Counted from the first letter of the stretch, positions 15,861 through 25,489 are shown. The stretch: DNA of 64,000 nucleotides from an uncultured Flavobacterium sp. (GCF_946478785.1 NZ_CAMLDD010000004.1:1-64000), one strand, 5' to 3'. A program made the numbers and translations. The notes: a model not told the origin generated them from the letters alone.

Positions 15861-16193
15861 ATGTTTTGATTTGAATAACGAAGAAGAATTGCTTCATAAA
15901 TCTTGAAATACCTTATCAAGATTCTATTTTACTGTATAACCTGTTCATTTATTTGATCAGGTTTCAAAACTGTTTTCGTTTTATTTAAATGGTGGCTATA
16001 AAAAATAATAATTAGTATTAACTTCAGTATTGATTTTTTGCAACCTAGATTGTAGTTTGAGGATACATCTTCAAATTATGTGTAAGAGCTGCTAAAAATT
16101 TAAACACAGGAAAATCACCTGCAAAAAGTGGTACTTGTGATTAATTATAAATCAAAAAATAAAAAACTATGAAAAACCTATTTTTACATTAAA
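15861..16193 (+). pseudogene. End of the array: tail remnant plus truncated family D start
   Basis: Mostly featureless AT-rich sequence up to about 16075. Then AAKNLNTGK and SPAKSGTCD repeat the array tail, followed after the usual spacer by a start at 16168 reading MKNLFLH and a stop. The match to family D is cut off where the transketolase terminator begins. Confidence 0.6.
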
Positions 16194-16222
16194 AGACCTC
16201 CAAATCAATAAATTTGGAGGCC
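16194..16222 (-). terminator. Terminator of the GH3-tkt unit
   Basis: On the minus strand GGCCTCCAAAT and ATTTGGAGGTC form a stem of about 10 bp with a short AT loop, followed by TTTTAA. It lies 56 bp past the tkt stop. Confidence 0.75.
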
Positions 16223-16277
16223 ATTCATTAAGCATTAAATAATTGGTTTTTTTATTTAATCATTGCAAACTTTTAAT

Positions 16278-18323
16278 TCAGTTTGACTTATTTACTTCTA
16301 AATATTTGATGATTTCATCACAGGCATTTTTACTGGTAAATCCAAATTTCTGATCCAGAACCGAAGCCGGAGCTGAGTACCCGAAATGATCCAGCCCGAA
16401 TACCTTTCCGTTGTTTCCAACCAGATTTTCCAGATTAACCGGAAGTCCTGCCGTAAGCCCGAAGACCAGTCCGTTTGTTGGAACAACACTCTGCTGGTAC
16501 TCTTTTGGCTGTGACCTGAACAGTCCTTCCGAGATTATCGATGCCACATTTATCTTGATCTGCATCGTGCTTTCAAGTTCTGCGGCTGCATCAATCAATG
16601 TTGCTACTTCAGATCCGTTGGCAATCAGGGTAATGTCTGGATTTTGGGTTTCTTTTACCAGATAACCTCCTTTTTTTGCCTTAGATGCCTCTTCAAATCT
16701 GGATTTTCCATTGGATGGAAGATCCTTAATATCCTGTCTGGAAAGAATAAGTCCGGTTGGTGTTTTCTTGTTTTCGAGTGCCATCTGCCAGGCAACGGAA
16801 GTCTCTATAGCATCTGCCGGACGCAAGGCCAGTAAACTCTGTTCTCCCGAATGGTTCTTGATTTTCTCCAATAAACGAATCTGCGCTTCCTGCTCGATTG
16901 GCTGGTGGGTTGGACCGTCTTCGCCTACGCGGAAGGAATCGTGCGTCCAGACATATTTTACCGGAAGTTCCTGAATCGCTGCCAGACGAATGGCCGGCTT
17001 CATATAATCTGAAAACACAAAAAAGGTCGCCACAACCGGAATAACACCTCCGTGAAGGGCGATTCCGTTGGCGATTGCCGCCATGGTCAGTTCGGCAACT
17101 CCTGCCTGCAGGAATGCTCCGCTGAAGTCATCCTTTTTTAATACAGATGATTTTTTCAGGAAACCGTCTGTCTTGTCGCTATTGGACAAATCGGCAGAAG
17201 ACACGATCATGTTCTCCACATTTTCTGCCAGATATCCCAAGACAGCTGCAGAAGCATCACGTGTCGCTGCATTGGCTTTTTGCGTGATGGAACTAAAATC
17301 CAATTCCGGCAGATCGCCGTTGAAAAACTGCTGTATTTTTTCTGCCAGGGCAGGATTTTGATTCTCCCAGGCTGTAATTTTTGCTTTTCTTTCTGCTGAT
17401 TCGGCTGTTTTTTCGTCTAAAATATTTTTGTAATGTGCGGCAACTTCATCGTAAACAGCAAATGAATCTTCCGGATTTGCACCCAGATTAAGCAGTGTGG
17501 AGTTAAAACACGCTTTTGTCCCGCCAATAGGTTTTCCGTGCAGTTCGCATTGTCCTTCGTACATCGTTCCGTCAGCCGTGACACAGCCTTTGCCCATTAT
17601 GGTTCTTCCAATAATCAGAGTTGGCCTTTCCAATTCGGCATGGGCAGCATTAAGTGCCGAGCGAATATGGGTATGGCTATGTCCATCGATGGTGATGACT
17701 TTCCATCCCCAGGATTCGTATTTCATGGCCGTGTTCTCGGTAGTCACATCATCTGTCATGGATGAAAGCTGAACATCATTGGAATCATAAAACATGATAA
17801 AATTGTTCAGTCCCAAATGTCCTGCAATTCGTCCTGCTCCCTGCGAGATTTCTTCCTGAACACCTCCGTCGGTAATGAATCCGTATATTTTATGATCGAA
17901 TAAATTATCAAACCTTGCCGATAGGAATTTTGCGGCGATTGCTGCCCCAACGCCCATGGCATGTCCCTGTCCCAAAGGTCCCGATGTATTTTCGATTCCT
18001 CTCTTTACATCAATTTCAGGATGTCCGGGTGTTACCGAGCCCCATTGCCTGAAATTCTCCAGATCTGCTTTCTCATAATTCCCAAGCAGATGGTACTGGG
18101 CGTACATCAAAGCCGAAAGGTGACCCGCATCCATAAAAAAACGGTCCCTGAAAATCCAGTGCATGTCCGTTGGATCGTATTTTAGATATTCGGTGTATAG
18201 AATGTGCATGAAATCGGCTCCTCCCATCGACCCTCCCGGGTGGCCTGAATTCGCTTTCTCTACCATGGAAATGGCTAATGCTCTAATATTATCTGCTGAT
18301 AACTGGTCTATTGTCTTATTCAT
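16278..18323 (-). CDS. tkt: Transketolase
   Basis: A full-length transketolase (681 residues). It moves two-carbon ketol units between pentose and other sugar phosphates, using thiamine diphosphate. Recognisable parts are ANSGHPGGSMG near residue 25, GPLGQGHAMGVGAAIA near 115, the diphosphate/Mg-binding region TDGGVQEEISQG, and the pyrimidine-domain segment THDSFRVGEDGPTHQPIEQ. Its start is 55 bp after the stop of the GH3 gene on the same strand, with no terminator seen between. Xylosidase and transketolase are therefore probably cotranscribed, which makes sense because xylose carbon enters through the pentose phosphate pathway. Other copies may exist outside the window. Confidence 0.96.
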   Translation of the reverse strand: MNKTIDQLSADNIRALAISMVEKANSGHPGGSMGGADFMHILYTEYLKYDPTDMHWIFRDRFFMDAGHLSALMYAQYHLLGNYEKADLENFRQWGSVTPGHPEIDVKRGIENTSGPLGQGHAMGVGAAIAAKFLSARFDNLFDHKIYGFITDGGVQEEISQGAGRIAGHLGLNNFIMFYDSNDVQLSSMTDDVTTENTAMKYESWGWKVITIDGHSHTHIRSALNAAHAELERPTLIIGRTIMGKGCVTADGTMYEGQCELHGKPIGGTKACFNSTLLNLGANPEDSFAVYDEVAAHYKNILDEKTAESAERKAKITAWENQNPALAEKIQQFFNGDLPELDFSSITQKANAATRDASAAVLGYLAENVENMIVSSADLSNSDKTDGFLKKSSVLKKDDFSGAFLQAGVAELTMAAIANGIALHGGVIPVVATFFVFSDYMKPAIRLAAIQELPVKYVWTHDSFRVGEDGPTHQPIEQEAQIRLLEKIKNHSGEQSLLALRPADAIETSVAWQMALENKKTPTGLILSRQDIKDLPSNGKSRFEEASKAKKGGYLVKETQNPDITLIANGSEVATLIDAAAELESTMQIKINVASIISEGLFRSQPKEYQQSVVPTNGLVFGLTAGLPVNLENLVGNNGKVFGLDHFGYSAPASVLDQKFGFTSKNACDEIIKYLEVNKSN

Positions 18324-18378
18324 TTTCGTATTATTAAATGTAATCTTCAGTTATTAATGAGCTAAAGATTTTTTATTA

Positions 18379-21003
18379 TTAGTTTATTTGAATAATCTGG
18401 GTTACGATATTGTTTCTTATTTCATTTTTTTCGTCTGGCTGACAGCCTCCAATAGCCAGTTTAATTTTACCGGAATGTTGCTTTAAGTCACCTTCCGCAG
18501 TAATTGATGACAAGTCTTCAGGAGAAAGTGTAAAGGTGATGGTTTTACTTTCGCCTGCTTTTAAATTAAGCCTTTCAAATCCTTTAAGGCTTTTTAGAGG
18601 TGCTTTTATGGATGAATTTTGATTCATGATATACAATTGTGCTACTTCTTCGCCTTCAGTTTTACCAGTATTGGTTATTCTTACGGTGACTGGAACAGGT
18701 TTGCCCTTTTTTATTTTCGAAGAAACTTTTAACTGATCGTATTTAAATGTAGTATAGCTGAGTCCATAGCCGAAACCATAAAGCGGACTGCCTTTAAAAT
18801 AGCGATACGTTTTGTTATCCATTGTGTAATCAACAAAAGAAGGCAAGTCTGAATCGCTCTTATAAAAAGTGACAGGCAGTCTTCCTGCAGGATTATAATC
18901 TCCAAAAAGGATGTCCGAAACTGCATCTCCTGCGGCCTGGCCTCCATACCAGGAGTTTAGTATGGCTGGAATGTTTTCTGCTTCCCACGGAATCGCTATG
19001 GCACTCCCGGTCATCATAACAAAGATCACAGGTTTTCCAGAAGTTTTCAGTGCTTTCATCAGTTCAGTCTGGATTGCGGGTAGAAGGATAGAGGTACGGT
19101 CACCACCGTTGAAGCCAGGAAAGTTAACAGGCATTTCTTCGCCTTCTAATTGTGGGGATATTCCACCCACATAAATAAAGGCATCCGCATCCTTATTTTT
19201 ATCCACAATTTTTTTGAAATCAGTTTTTTCGAAATTTCCGGTATTTAAGGCTACGTTTGCTTTTCCTTCTCCCTGCCAGTATTCTAAAACTAGCTTATAA
19301 ACGGTATTCTTTTTAGTGCTTAATTTAAAAGTTTTTTCTCCCCATCTGTTTTTATCCCATGCATTTACAACTTCTTTTCCGTCTATTAAAAAACGATACC
19401 CATCATCGGCAGTGATTTCAAAGGTAATTGAGCCATCCTGGGTTGCTTTAAAGTTTGTGGTATAACGTGCAGAGAAATGGTTTGCTTTAACATTTTTTAC
19501 AACAGCTTCGCCTTCCTGCCAAAAATTATTTATTTCTGATTCTGTTCTTACAGCTTCAGGCTTTCCGGACAAGTCTTTATTGTTGTAATATTCTGCTTTA
19601 AAACCTTGTTTTCCTTCATAAGTATATTGATTTTTAAGATTCTGATATACTAACAAAGTATCATTGGTAAAGTTGATTGCTTTTTCGTAAACAACTTCTG
19701 TATTGGCTCCTACTTTATCTTTGATGCCTTGCAGCACTGTTGTTAGTTTGCTTGGAGTTCCGTTATAATTTCCCAAAATTGATATAGAGTTGTCGGCGTT
19801 AGGCCCCAGAACCACAATTTTTTTTAGGTTTTTATTTAGAGGCAGTAGGTTATTTTCATTTCGAAGTAAAACCATGGATTGTCTTGCCATTTTTAAGGCA
19901 TGCTGCTGATGTTCAGTGCTTTCTAAAACAGATGATGGAGTCTGTGCATATTTTACCATTTCTACAGGATCAAACATTCCAAGTCTGAAACGGATCATAA
20001 AAAGGCGTTTTACAGAAATGTCAATTTGTTTCTCACTGATTTTTCCGTTTTTAACAGCCTGAACCAAAGCCTTGTAAGCATCAGTACCACAGTCAATATC
20101 TGTTCCGTGAAAAACAGCATCGGCAGAAGCAGATTCAGCATCGGGATGCGTTTTATGATTTTTATAAAAATCATCAATTGCCCAGCAGTCTGAGGTCACA
20201 TAGCCATCAAATTTCCATTGATTTCTTAAAATATCTGTCATCAGAATGTCACTGGCACAACATGGCTGTGTTCTGAAAGCATTATAGGCACACATAACTC
20301 CGGCTACTTTAGACTCGGTTATTAATTTTTTAAATGCAGGAAGATACGTGTCCCAAAGTTCATAAGGGGTGACATCAACATCAAAAGTATGGCGTAAAGA
20401 CTCAGGCCCGCTATGTACGGCATAATGTTTGGCACATGCGGCAGCTTTTAAATATTTTGGATCATCTCCCTGCAGGCCTTTAACAAATGAATCTCCCAAA
20501 ACAGCAGTTAAATAAGGATCTTCACCATATGTTTCTTGTCCGCGTCCCCAGCGTGGATCACGAAAAATATTAATGTTCGGCGTCCAGTAAGTGAGTCCTA
20601 GATAACGCTCATTGGTGCGACCTAATTCTACTGCTTTGTTATAAATGGCCCTCCCTTCAAGTGCGGAATAATCGGCCATTTTAAAAAGAGAATTTTTGTC
20701 AAATGTAGCCGCCATTGCTATTGCCTGAGGATAAACGGTGGTTTTAAAGGGCGTTCTTGCTACGCCGTGTAAAGTTTCATTCCACCAGTCGTATGCAGGT
20801 ATTGCCAGCCTTGGAATTGCCGGAGATGAATTAAGCATCTGTGAAACTTTCTCTTCCAATGTTAATTGGCTTACCAGATCATTTACACGTTCTTCAAAAG
20901 TTAATTTGGGATTCTGATATAAAAATTTATCCTTTTTTTCCTGTCCTGAACAATAGCAAGAAATAATCAATGCCATTATGTGTATGATTTTTTTTGTTCT
21001 CAT
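18379..21003 (-). CDS. GH3 glycosidase with PA14 insert, probable exo-beta-xylosidase
   Basis: An 874-residue exported enzyme. The start MRTKKIIHIMALIISC fits a signal peptide, and IISC could be a lipobox. The GH3 barrel carries RDPRWGRGQETYGEDPYL, KHYAVHSGPE and the nucleophile Asp272 in YVTSDCWAIDD. Roughly residues 470-600 form a PA14-type insert (FKAEYYNNKDLSG; DDGYRFLIDGKEV), followed by the second GH3 domain and a C-terminal fibronectin-like domain. The SDC motif and the context favour xylosidase over glucosidase, but that is inference. It is divergent from the LacI gene and has a candidate LacI operator 26 bp before its ATG. Confidence 0.88.
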   Translation of the reverse strand: MRTKKIIHIMALIISCYCSGQEKKDKFLYQNPKLTFEERVNDLVSQLTLEEKVSQMLNSSPAIPRLAIPAYDWWNETLHGVARTPFKTTVYPQAIAMAATFDKNSLFKMADYSALEGRAIYNKAVELGRTNERYLGLTYWTPNINIFRDPRWGRGQETYGEDPYLTAVLGDSFVKGLQGDDPKYLKAAACAKHYAVHSGPESLRHTFDVDVTPYELWDTYLPAFKKLITESKVAGVMCAYNAFRTQPCCASDILMTDILRNQWKFDGYVTSDCWAIDDFYKNHKTHPDAESASADAVFHGTDIDCGTDAYKALVQAVKNGKISEKQIDISVKRLFMIRFRLGMFDPVEMVKYAQTPSSVLESTEHQQHALKMARQSMVLLRNENNLLPLNKNLKKIVVLGPNADNSISILGNYNGTPSKLTTVLQGIKDKVGANTEVVYEKAINFTNDTLLVYQNLKNQYTYEGKQGFKAEYYNNKDLSGKPEAVRTESEINNFWQEGEAVVKNVKANHFSARYTTNFKATQDGSITFEITADDGYRFLIDGKEVVNAWDKNRWGEKTFKLSTKKNTVYKLVLEYWQGEGKANVALNTGNFEKTDFKKIVDKNKDADAFIYVGGISPQLEGEEMPVNFPGFNGGDRTSILLPAIQTELMKALKTSGKPVIFVMMTGSAIAIPWEAENIPAILNSWYGGQAAGDAVSDILFGDYNPAGRLPVTFYKSDSDLPSFVDYTMDNKTYRYFKGSPLYGFGYGLSYTTFKYDQLKVSSKIKKGKPVPVTVRITNTGKTEGEEVAQLYIMNQNSSIKAPLKSLKGFERLNLKAGESKTITFTLSPEDLSSITAEGDLKQHSGKIKLAIGGCQPDEKNEIRNNIVTQIIQIN

Positions 21004-21028
21004 TACTTTTGGTTTTTATTAAATTAAA

Positions 21029-21040
21029 ACAACCGATTGT
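21029..21040. promoter_or_regulatory. Candidate LacI operator, site A
   Basis: ACAACCGATTGT, near-palindromic (ACAA-nCGn-TTGT), in the divergent GH3/lacI region. It lies 26 bp upstream of the GH3 start and about 180 bp from the regulator start. The same 12-mer recurs exactly at 28559. Confidence 0.65.
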
Positions 21041-21222
21041 GTAAAGAAATAACTTTTTTTTAAAATAAAAAAATTATGTTCCGTTAGATATTTTAAAAAA
21101 TAATAATTTACTATTGAGATAAGGTAAATTTTTAGAATAACGCTTGCAATATCCCAAATATATACGAAATCGATTATTATATCATTAAAATAAGTACATT
21201 TACAAATTTACTATTTTAATCA

Positions 21223-22254
21223 ATGGAAGAACACAGACACGTAACAATTTATGATATCGCAGAGAAACTGAATCTTGCTACATCCACAATTTCACGGGCT
21301 CTAAAAGATCACCATAGTATCAGTGATAAGACAATAAAAAAAGTAAAGCAGACTGCAAAAGAAATGGGTTTTGTGCCTAACACTCTGGCAGCAGGCCTTC
21401 GGGGTAATGTAACAAAAACTATCGGAATTTTGATTCCAACAGTAACACAGCCTTTTTTATCATCCCTAATCAGTGGTATTGAAATTGCTGCTCAAAAATC
21501 AGAATATTCGGTTATTATTATGCAGTCGCATGATTCTTACCAAATGGAGGTTGATTTGGCCAAATCATTATACAGTAACAGAGTAAGCGGAGTAATTTGC
21601 TCTCTGGCAATGGAAACTAAGGATACATCCCATTTTAAACAATTTTCTAATAACAATATTCCGTTGGTGTTTGTCGACAGGGTCCCAAAAGATTATGATA
21701 CTTTTAGAGTAGTAATCAATAATTATCTGGCGGGTTACAAAGCAACTAAGCATTTGATAGAACAAGGGTGTAAAAGAATTGCGCATTTAACTGCCGGATC
21801 AGAATTTGGTACTCTTTATAATGAAAGAAAAAGAGGGTATGTGGACGCTTTATTAGAGCATGATCTTCCGGTTGAAAATAATCTTATTATAAGTTTAAAA
21901 GAAATGACTTATGAAGCAGGAGTAAAGGCTTGTAACCAGTTATTTGATTTAAAAAAAGCTCCTGACGGCCTATTTGCCCCGGGTGATATTCTTGCAGTAA
22001 GTGCTGTGCAGACCGCAAAAAAAAGAGGGATCAAAGTACCTGAACAGTTTGCCGTAATAGGCTTCAACAATGATCCAATCTCAGAAATAATTGAACCTAA
22101 TATTTCTACCATAACACATCCTGCTGAGAAAATGGGCAAGGCTGCTGCCGAATTAATTATCAAGAATCTGAAATCTGTTAAGGAAGAGGAAGCTAAGGAA
22201 ATTACATTCTTAAATACACAGGTACTCATACGTGAGTCTTCAAGAAAAATTTAA
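21223..22254 (+). CDS. LacI-family transcriptional regulator of the xylan locus
   Basis: A 343-residue LacI/GalR protein. The N-terminal helix-turn-helix is clear (VTIYDIAEKLNLATSTISRAL), followed by the hinge helix with TLAAGLRG and a periplasmic-binding-protein-like ligand domain (IGILIPTV, VFVDRVP, GFNNDPISEIIEPNISTI). LacI proteins usually bind near-palindromic sites with a central CG; the ACAACCGATTGT motif fits this. Sites are found before GH3-tkt, the GH67 operon, SusC/D and GH127, so the likely effector is a sugar or oligosaccharide from xylan or glucuronate. Both repression and activation are possible. No hybrid two-component regulator or ECF sigma pair is present in the window. Confidence 0.9.
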   Translation: MEEHRHVTIYDIAEKLNLATSTISRALKDHHSISDKTIKKVKQTAKEMGFVPNTLAAGLRGNVTKTIGILIPTVTQPFLSSLISGIEIAAQKSEYSVIIMQSHDSYQMEVDLAKSLYSNRVSGVICSLAMETKDTSHFKQFSNNNIPLVFVDRVPKDYDTFRVVINNYLAGYKATKHLIEQGCKRIAHLTAGSEFGTLYNERKRGYVDALLEHDLPVENNLIISLKEMTYEAGVKACNQLFDLKKAPDGLFAPGDILAVSAVQTAKKRGIKVPEQFAVIGFNNDPISEIIEPNISTITHPAEKMGKAAAELIIKNLKSVKEEEAKEITFLNTQVLIRESSRKI

Positions 22255-22407
22255 TTATATTTACAATTCTCAACTTTAGCCTGTTAATTCTTCTTTGATT
22301 AACAGGTTTTTTATTGCTCATATGGATTTTATATTTCAATGGTAAGATTAGAGTTGTTAATATCTTAAAATAATGCCTAAAAATCATTTTTTATTTTTTT
22401 ATTCCTT

Positions 22408-22436
22408 TATTTTTGTATTTTAGCACAACCGATTGC
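22408..22436 (+). promoter_or_regulatory. Promoter minus-7 element plus candidate LacI operator, site B
   Basis: TATTTTTG (22408-22415) matches TAnnTTTG exactly. Nine nt later ACAACCGATTGC (22425-22436) matches the operator at 11 of 12 positions, covering the expected transcription start of the GH67 operon. Such placement suits repression. No clear TTG was found at the minus-33 position. The rest of the gap 22255-22553 holds an imperfect hairpin (AACCTGTTAATC-like) after lacI and otherwise nothing evident. Confidence 0.6.
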
Positions 22437-22553
22437 GGATTAAAAAATATTTTTAATACTGTATTTTTCCTGCTCTTATTTTGCTAAATAAAGAGTTTTG
22501 AGCAGGATTTTTTGTTGTATTAAAACTTAAGAAATAAAAACAGAAAGAAAAAA

Positions 22554-24719
22554 ATGACGCATACAAAAAAGACTTTTTTCAGATTCATCGTATTGTTTTT
22601 TGTGGTTTGTTGTTCAGCATCAGCTCAAAAAGATTACAAATTATGGCTCCAATATGAAAAGAAAACCGACTCAAAAATAGTTTCTGGATATTTATCAAAT
22701 ATTACTGGCATTGTATTATTAGGTGACACAGAAACTTCAAAAATTGCTAAAAATGAATTAGAGTCTGCCTTGAATGATATGCTAGGAAGTAAAATTCAAA
22801 CATCAGCAAAAATAGAAGGAGACAGTAAAATAATCGTAAGCTCAAAATCGGCATTAAGTTCTGATATTCAAAAATCAATTGGTTCTGATTTTGACAAAAT
22901 AAATGAAGAAGGTTTTATTATCAAATCTATTTCAATAAAAAATAAAAACCATATCCTCATTACAGGGAAGAAAGATGTTGGGGTTTTATACGGCGTTTAT
23001 CACTTCTTGAGATTGATTCAGACCAATAAATCAATACAGAATCTAACTATTATTGAGACTCCCAAAACAAATATCAGGATTTTAAATCACTGGGATAATC
23101 TGGACCGGACTGTAGAACGCGGGTATGCCGGATTTTCGCTATGGAATTGGCAAAAGTTACCTGGTTTTATCGATCAGCGATATATTGATTATGCCAGGGC
23201 AAATGCATCAATTGGGATCAACGGAACAGTTTTAACGAATGTAAACGCAAATGCCTTAATTCTAACACCGCAATATTTAGAGAAAGTAGAGGCTTTGGCA
23301 AATGTGTTCAGGCCTTACGGAATAAAAGTTTATCTAACCGCCCGTTTTTCAGCACCAATCGAAATTGGAGGGTTAAAAACTGCAGATCCAAAAGATGCTG
23401 ATGTTGCAAAGTGGTGGAAAACCAAAGCCAAAGAAATTTATAAAAGAATTCCGGATTTTGGTGGATTTTTGGTAAAAGCAAATTCAGAAGGTCAGCCCGG
23501 ACCGCAAAATTACGGAAGAGATCACGTGGACGGAGCCAATATGATGGCCGACGCTGTTGCACCATTTGGAGGCGTAATTATGTGGCGTGCTTTTGTCTAT
23601 TCTGAACATGATGCCAATGATCGTGCAAAACAAGCGTACACCGAATTTGTGCCTTACGATGGAAAATTTAGAGAAAATGTGATTGTTCAGGTTAAGAATG
23701 GAGCAATTGATTTTCAGCCTCGTGAGCCTTTTCATCCTATGTTTGGCGCCATGCCAAAAACACCCTTGCTGATGGAGTTTCAAATCACGCAGGAATATTT
23801 AGGTTTTAGCACCCATTTGGTTTTTCTTCCAAAATTGTTTCAGGAAGTCCTGGAGGCTGATACCTATCAAAAAGGAAAAGGTACAACGGTTACTAAAATC
23901 ATTGATGGTTCCCTGACTAAAACTAAACTGACAGGAATTGCCGGAGTTTCGAATATAGGAAATGATCTAAACTGGACCGGACATCCTTTTGCACAGGCGA
24001 ATTGGTACGGATTTGGAAGACTGGCCTGGAATCCAAATTTAGATTCAGAAGTGATTGCTGATGAATGGCTGAGAAGTACTTTCTCTAACGATGAGAATTT
24101 CATTAAACCAGTAAAAGATATGATGATTGAATCGCGTGAAGCGGTTGTGAATTATATGACACCTCTTGGCTTGCATCATATTATGGATACGGGGCATCAT
24201 TACGGCCCGGGTCCGTGGGTTTCTAATTTGTCAAGACCGGAATGGAATCCGGTGTATTATCATAAAGCAGATAAAAACGGAATTGGTTTTGACCGCTCTA
24301 AAACCGGAACAAATGCCACAGCGCAATATGCCCCTGAAGTTGAAAAACTATTTGATAATCTGGAAACCTGTCCTGAAAAAGATTTATTATGGTTTCATCA
24401 TGTTTCCTGGGATTATAAACTGAAAAACGGACAAACGCTTTGGAATGGTATGGCTTTAAAGTATCAGGAAGGCGTTGATCAGGTAAAAAATATGCAAAAT
24501 ACCTGGGATAAAACTGAAAAATATGTTGATGCAGAACGTTTCAAAGAAGTTCAGATGTTGTTAGAAATTCAATATAAAGAAGCAAAATGGTGGCGGGATG
24601 CGTGTTTGCTTTATTTTCAACAATATTCGGGTAAAGAATTGCCGGCAGGAGTAGAGAAACCAACACAATCTTTAGACTATTTCAAATCATTAAAATTCCC
24701 TTTTGCCCCGGGAAATTAA
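22554..24719 (+). CDS. aguA: GH67 alpha-glucuronidase
   Basis: A 721-residue exported enzyme (signal peptide ending in SASAQ) that removes 4-O-methylglucuronate from the non-reducing end of xylo-oligosaccharides. Family signatures are LNHWDNLDRTVERGYAG, NVNANALILTP and YGRDHVDGANMMA. The likely acid is Glu312 in NSEGQPGP; the two residues serving as base are Asp386 (GAIDFQPREP) and Glu414 (ITQEYLG), spaced 28 apart as in characterised GH67 enzymes. It opens a four-gene run with 16-68 bp gaps. GH67 acts on short oligomers, so it is complementary to the GH115 enzyme encoded further downstream. Confidence 0.95.
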   Translation: MTHTKKTFFRFIVLFFVVCCSASAQKDYKLWLQYEKKTDSKIVSGYLSNITGIVLLGDTETSKIAKNELESALNDMLGSKIQTSAKIEGDSKIIVSSKSALSSDIQKSIGSDFDKINEEGFIIKSISIKNKNHILITGKKDVGVLYGVYHFLRLIQTNKSIQNLTIIETPKTNIRILNHWDNLDRTVERGYAGFSLWNWQKLPGFIDQRYIDYARANASIGINGTVLTNVNANALILTPQYLEKVEALANVFRPYGIKVYLTARFSAPIEIGGLKTADPKDADVAKWWKTKAKEIYKRIPDFGGFLVKANSEGQPGPQNYGRDHVDGANMMADAVAPFGGVIMWRAFVYSEHDANDRAKQAYTEFVPYDGKFRENVIVQVKNGAIDFQPREPFHPMFGAMPKTPLLMEFQITQEYLGFSTHLVFLPKLFQEVLEADTYQKGKGTTVTKIIDGSLTKTKLTGIAGVSNIGNDLNWTGHPFAQANWYGFGRLAWNPNLDSEVIADEWLRSTFSNDENFIKPVKDMMIESREAVVNYMTPLGLHHIMDTGHHYGPGPWVSNLSRPEWNPVYYHKADKNGIGFDRSKTGTNATAQYAPEVEKLFDNLETCPEKDLLWFHHVSWDYKLKNGQTLWNGMALKYQEGVDQVKNMQNTWDKTEKYVDAERFKEVQMLLEIQYKEAKWWRDACLLYFQQYSGKELPAGVEKPTQSLDYFKSLKFPFAPGN

Positions 24720-24735
24720 ATATTCAAATAAAAAA

Positions 24736-25473
24736 ATGAACACAAAAACTGCCATTGTAACCGGAGGAAACTCTGGTTTGGGTTTTGCAACTGCAAAAAA
24801 ATTATGTGATAACGGAATCAAAACTTATATAATTGGAAGATCAAAAGAGAAGACTGAAGATGCCTGCAAAGAAATCGGACCCAATGCGATTCCGGTTATT
24901 TACGATCTAAATGATCTTGCAGGAATTCCGGCGATGATTGAGAATTTAATCAAAGAAAATCCGATTGATATTTTAGTAAATAACGCAGGAATCAATCTTA
25001 AAAAAGAATTTCTGGACGTATCCGATGAAGATTTTTTATCAATAATTCATACCAATCTTTTAAGCGTTTTTGCAGTGAGCAAAGCCGTTGTAAAAAACAT
25101 GAAGGAGAATAATGGCGGAAGCATTATCAACATCAGTTCGATGGCTTCGCAATATGGTATCCCGAAAGTGATTGCCTATTCTGCAAGCAAAGGAGCAATT
25201 GAATCAATGACACGGGCAATGGCGGTAGAATTAGCCCCTTTTGGAGTTCGTGTAAATTGTGTCGCTCCAGGGTTTATAAAAACTAAAATGTCTGCAAAAG
25301 CTTTAGACAGTGATCCTGAAAGAAAAAATAAGGTACTTAGCAGAACTCCAATGGGATTCTTGGGAGAACCATCAGACATTGCAGATGCCGTTTATTATTT
25401 CGCTTTAAGCGAATCTAAATATACCACCGGAACCGTTTTGCCAGTTGATGGCGGAAATAGTATTGGGTTTTAA
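24736..25473 (+). CDS. SDR-family oxidoreductase, probable fructuronate reductase (mannonate oxidoreductase)
   Basis: About 245 residues, classical short-chain dehydrogenase. It has the cofactor motif TGGNSGLG, NNAG near residue 85, a catalytic Ser in INISSMASQYG, and Tyr/Lys in YSASKGA; PVDGG closes the protein. Start at the ATG giving MNTKTAIVTGG; an upstream in-frame codon overlaps the GH67 end. It sits 16 bp before mannonate dehydratase and 16 bp after alpha-glucuronidase. The most sensible role is reduction of D-fructuronate to D-mannonate, as done by SDR-type UxuB in Bacillus. Sequence alone would also allow a gluconate 5-dehydrogenase. Confidence 0.8.
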   Translation: MNTKTAIVTGGNSGLGFATAKKLCDNGIKTYIIGRSKEKTEDACKEIGPNAIPVIYDLNDLAGIPAMIENLIKENPIDILVNNAGINLKKEFLDVSDEDFLSIIHTNLLSVFAVSKAVVKNMKENNGGSIINISSMASQYGIPKVIAYSASKGAIESMTRAMAVELAPFGVRVNCVAPGFIKTKMSAKALDSDPERKNKVLSRTPMGFLGEPSDIADAVYYFALSESKYTTGTVLPVDGGNSIGF

Positions 25474-25489
25474 ATTTTAAGATAAGATC

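Noticed and set aside
17068..17361. Several 80-100 codon plus-strand frames opposite transketolase
   Set aside because: Shadows of a strongly conserved gene; no independent evidence of coding.
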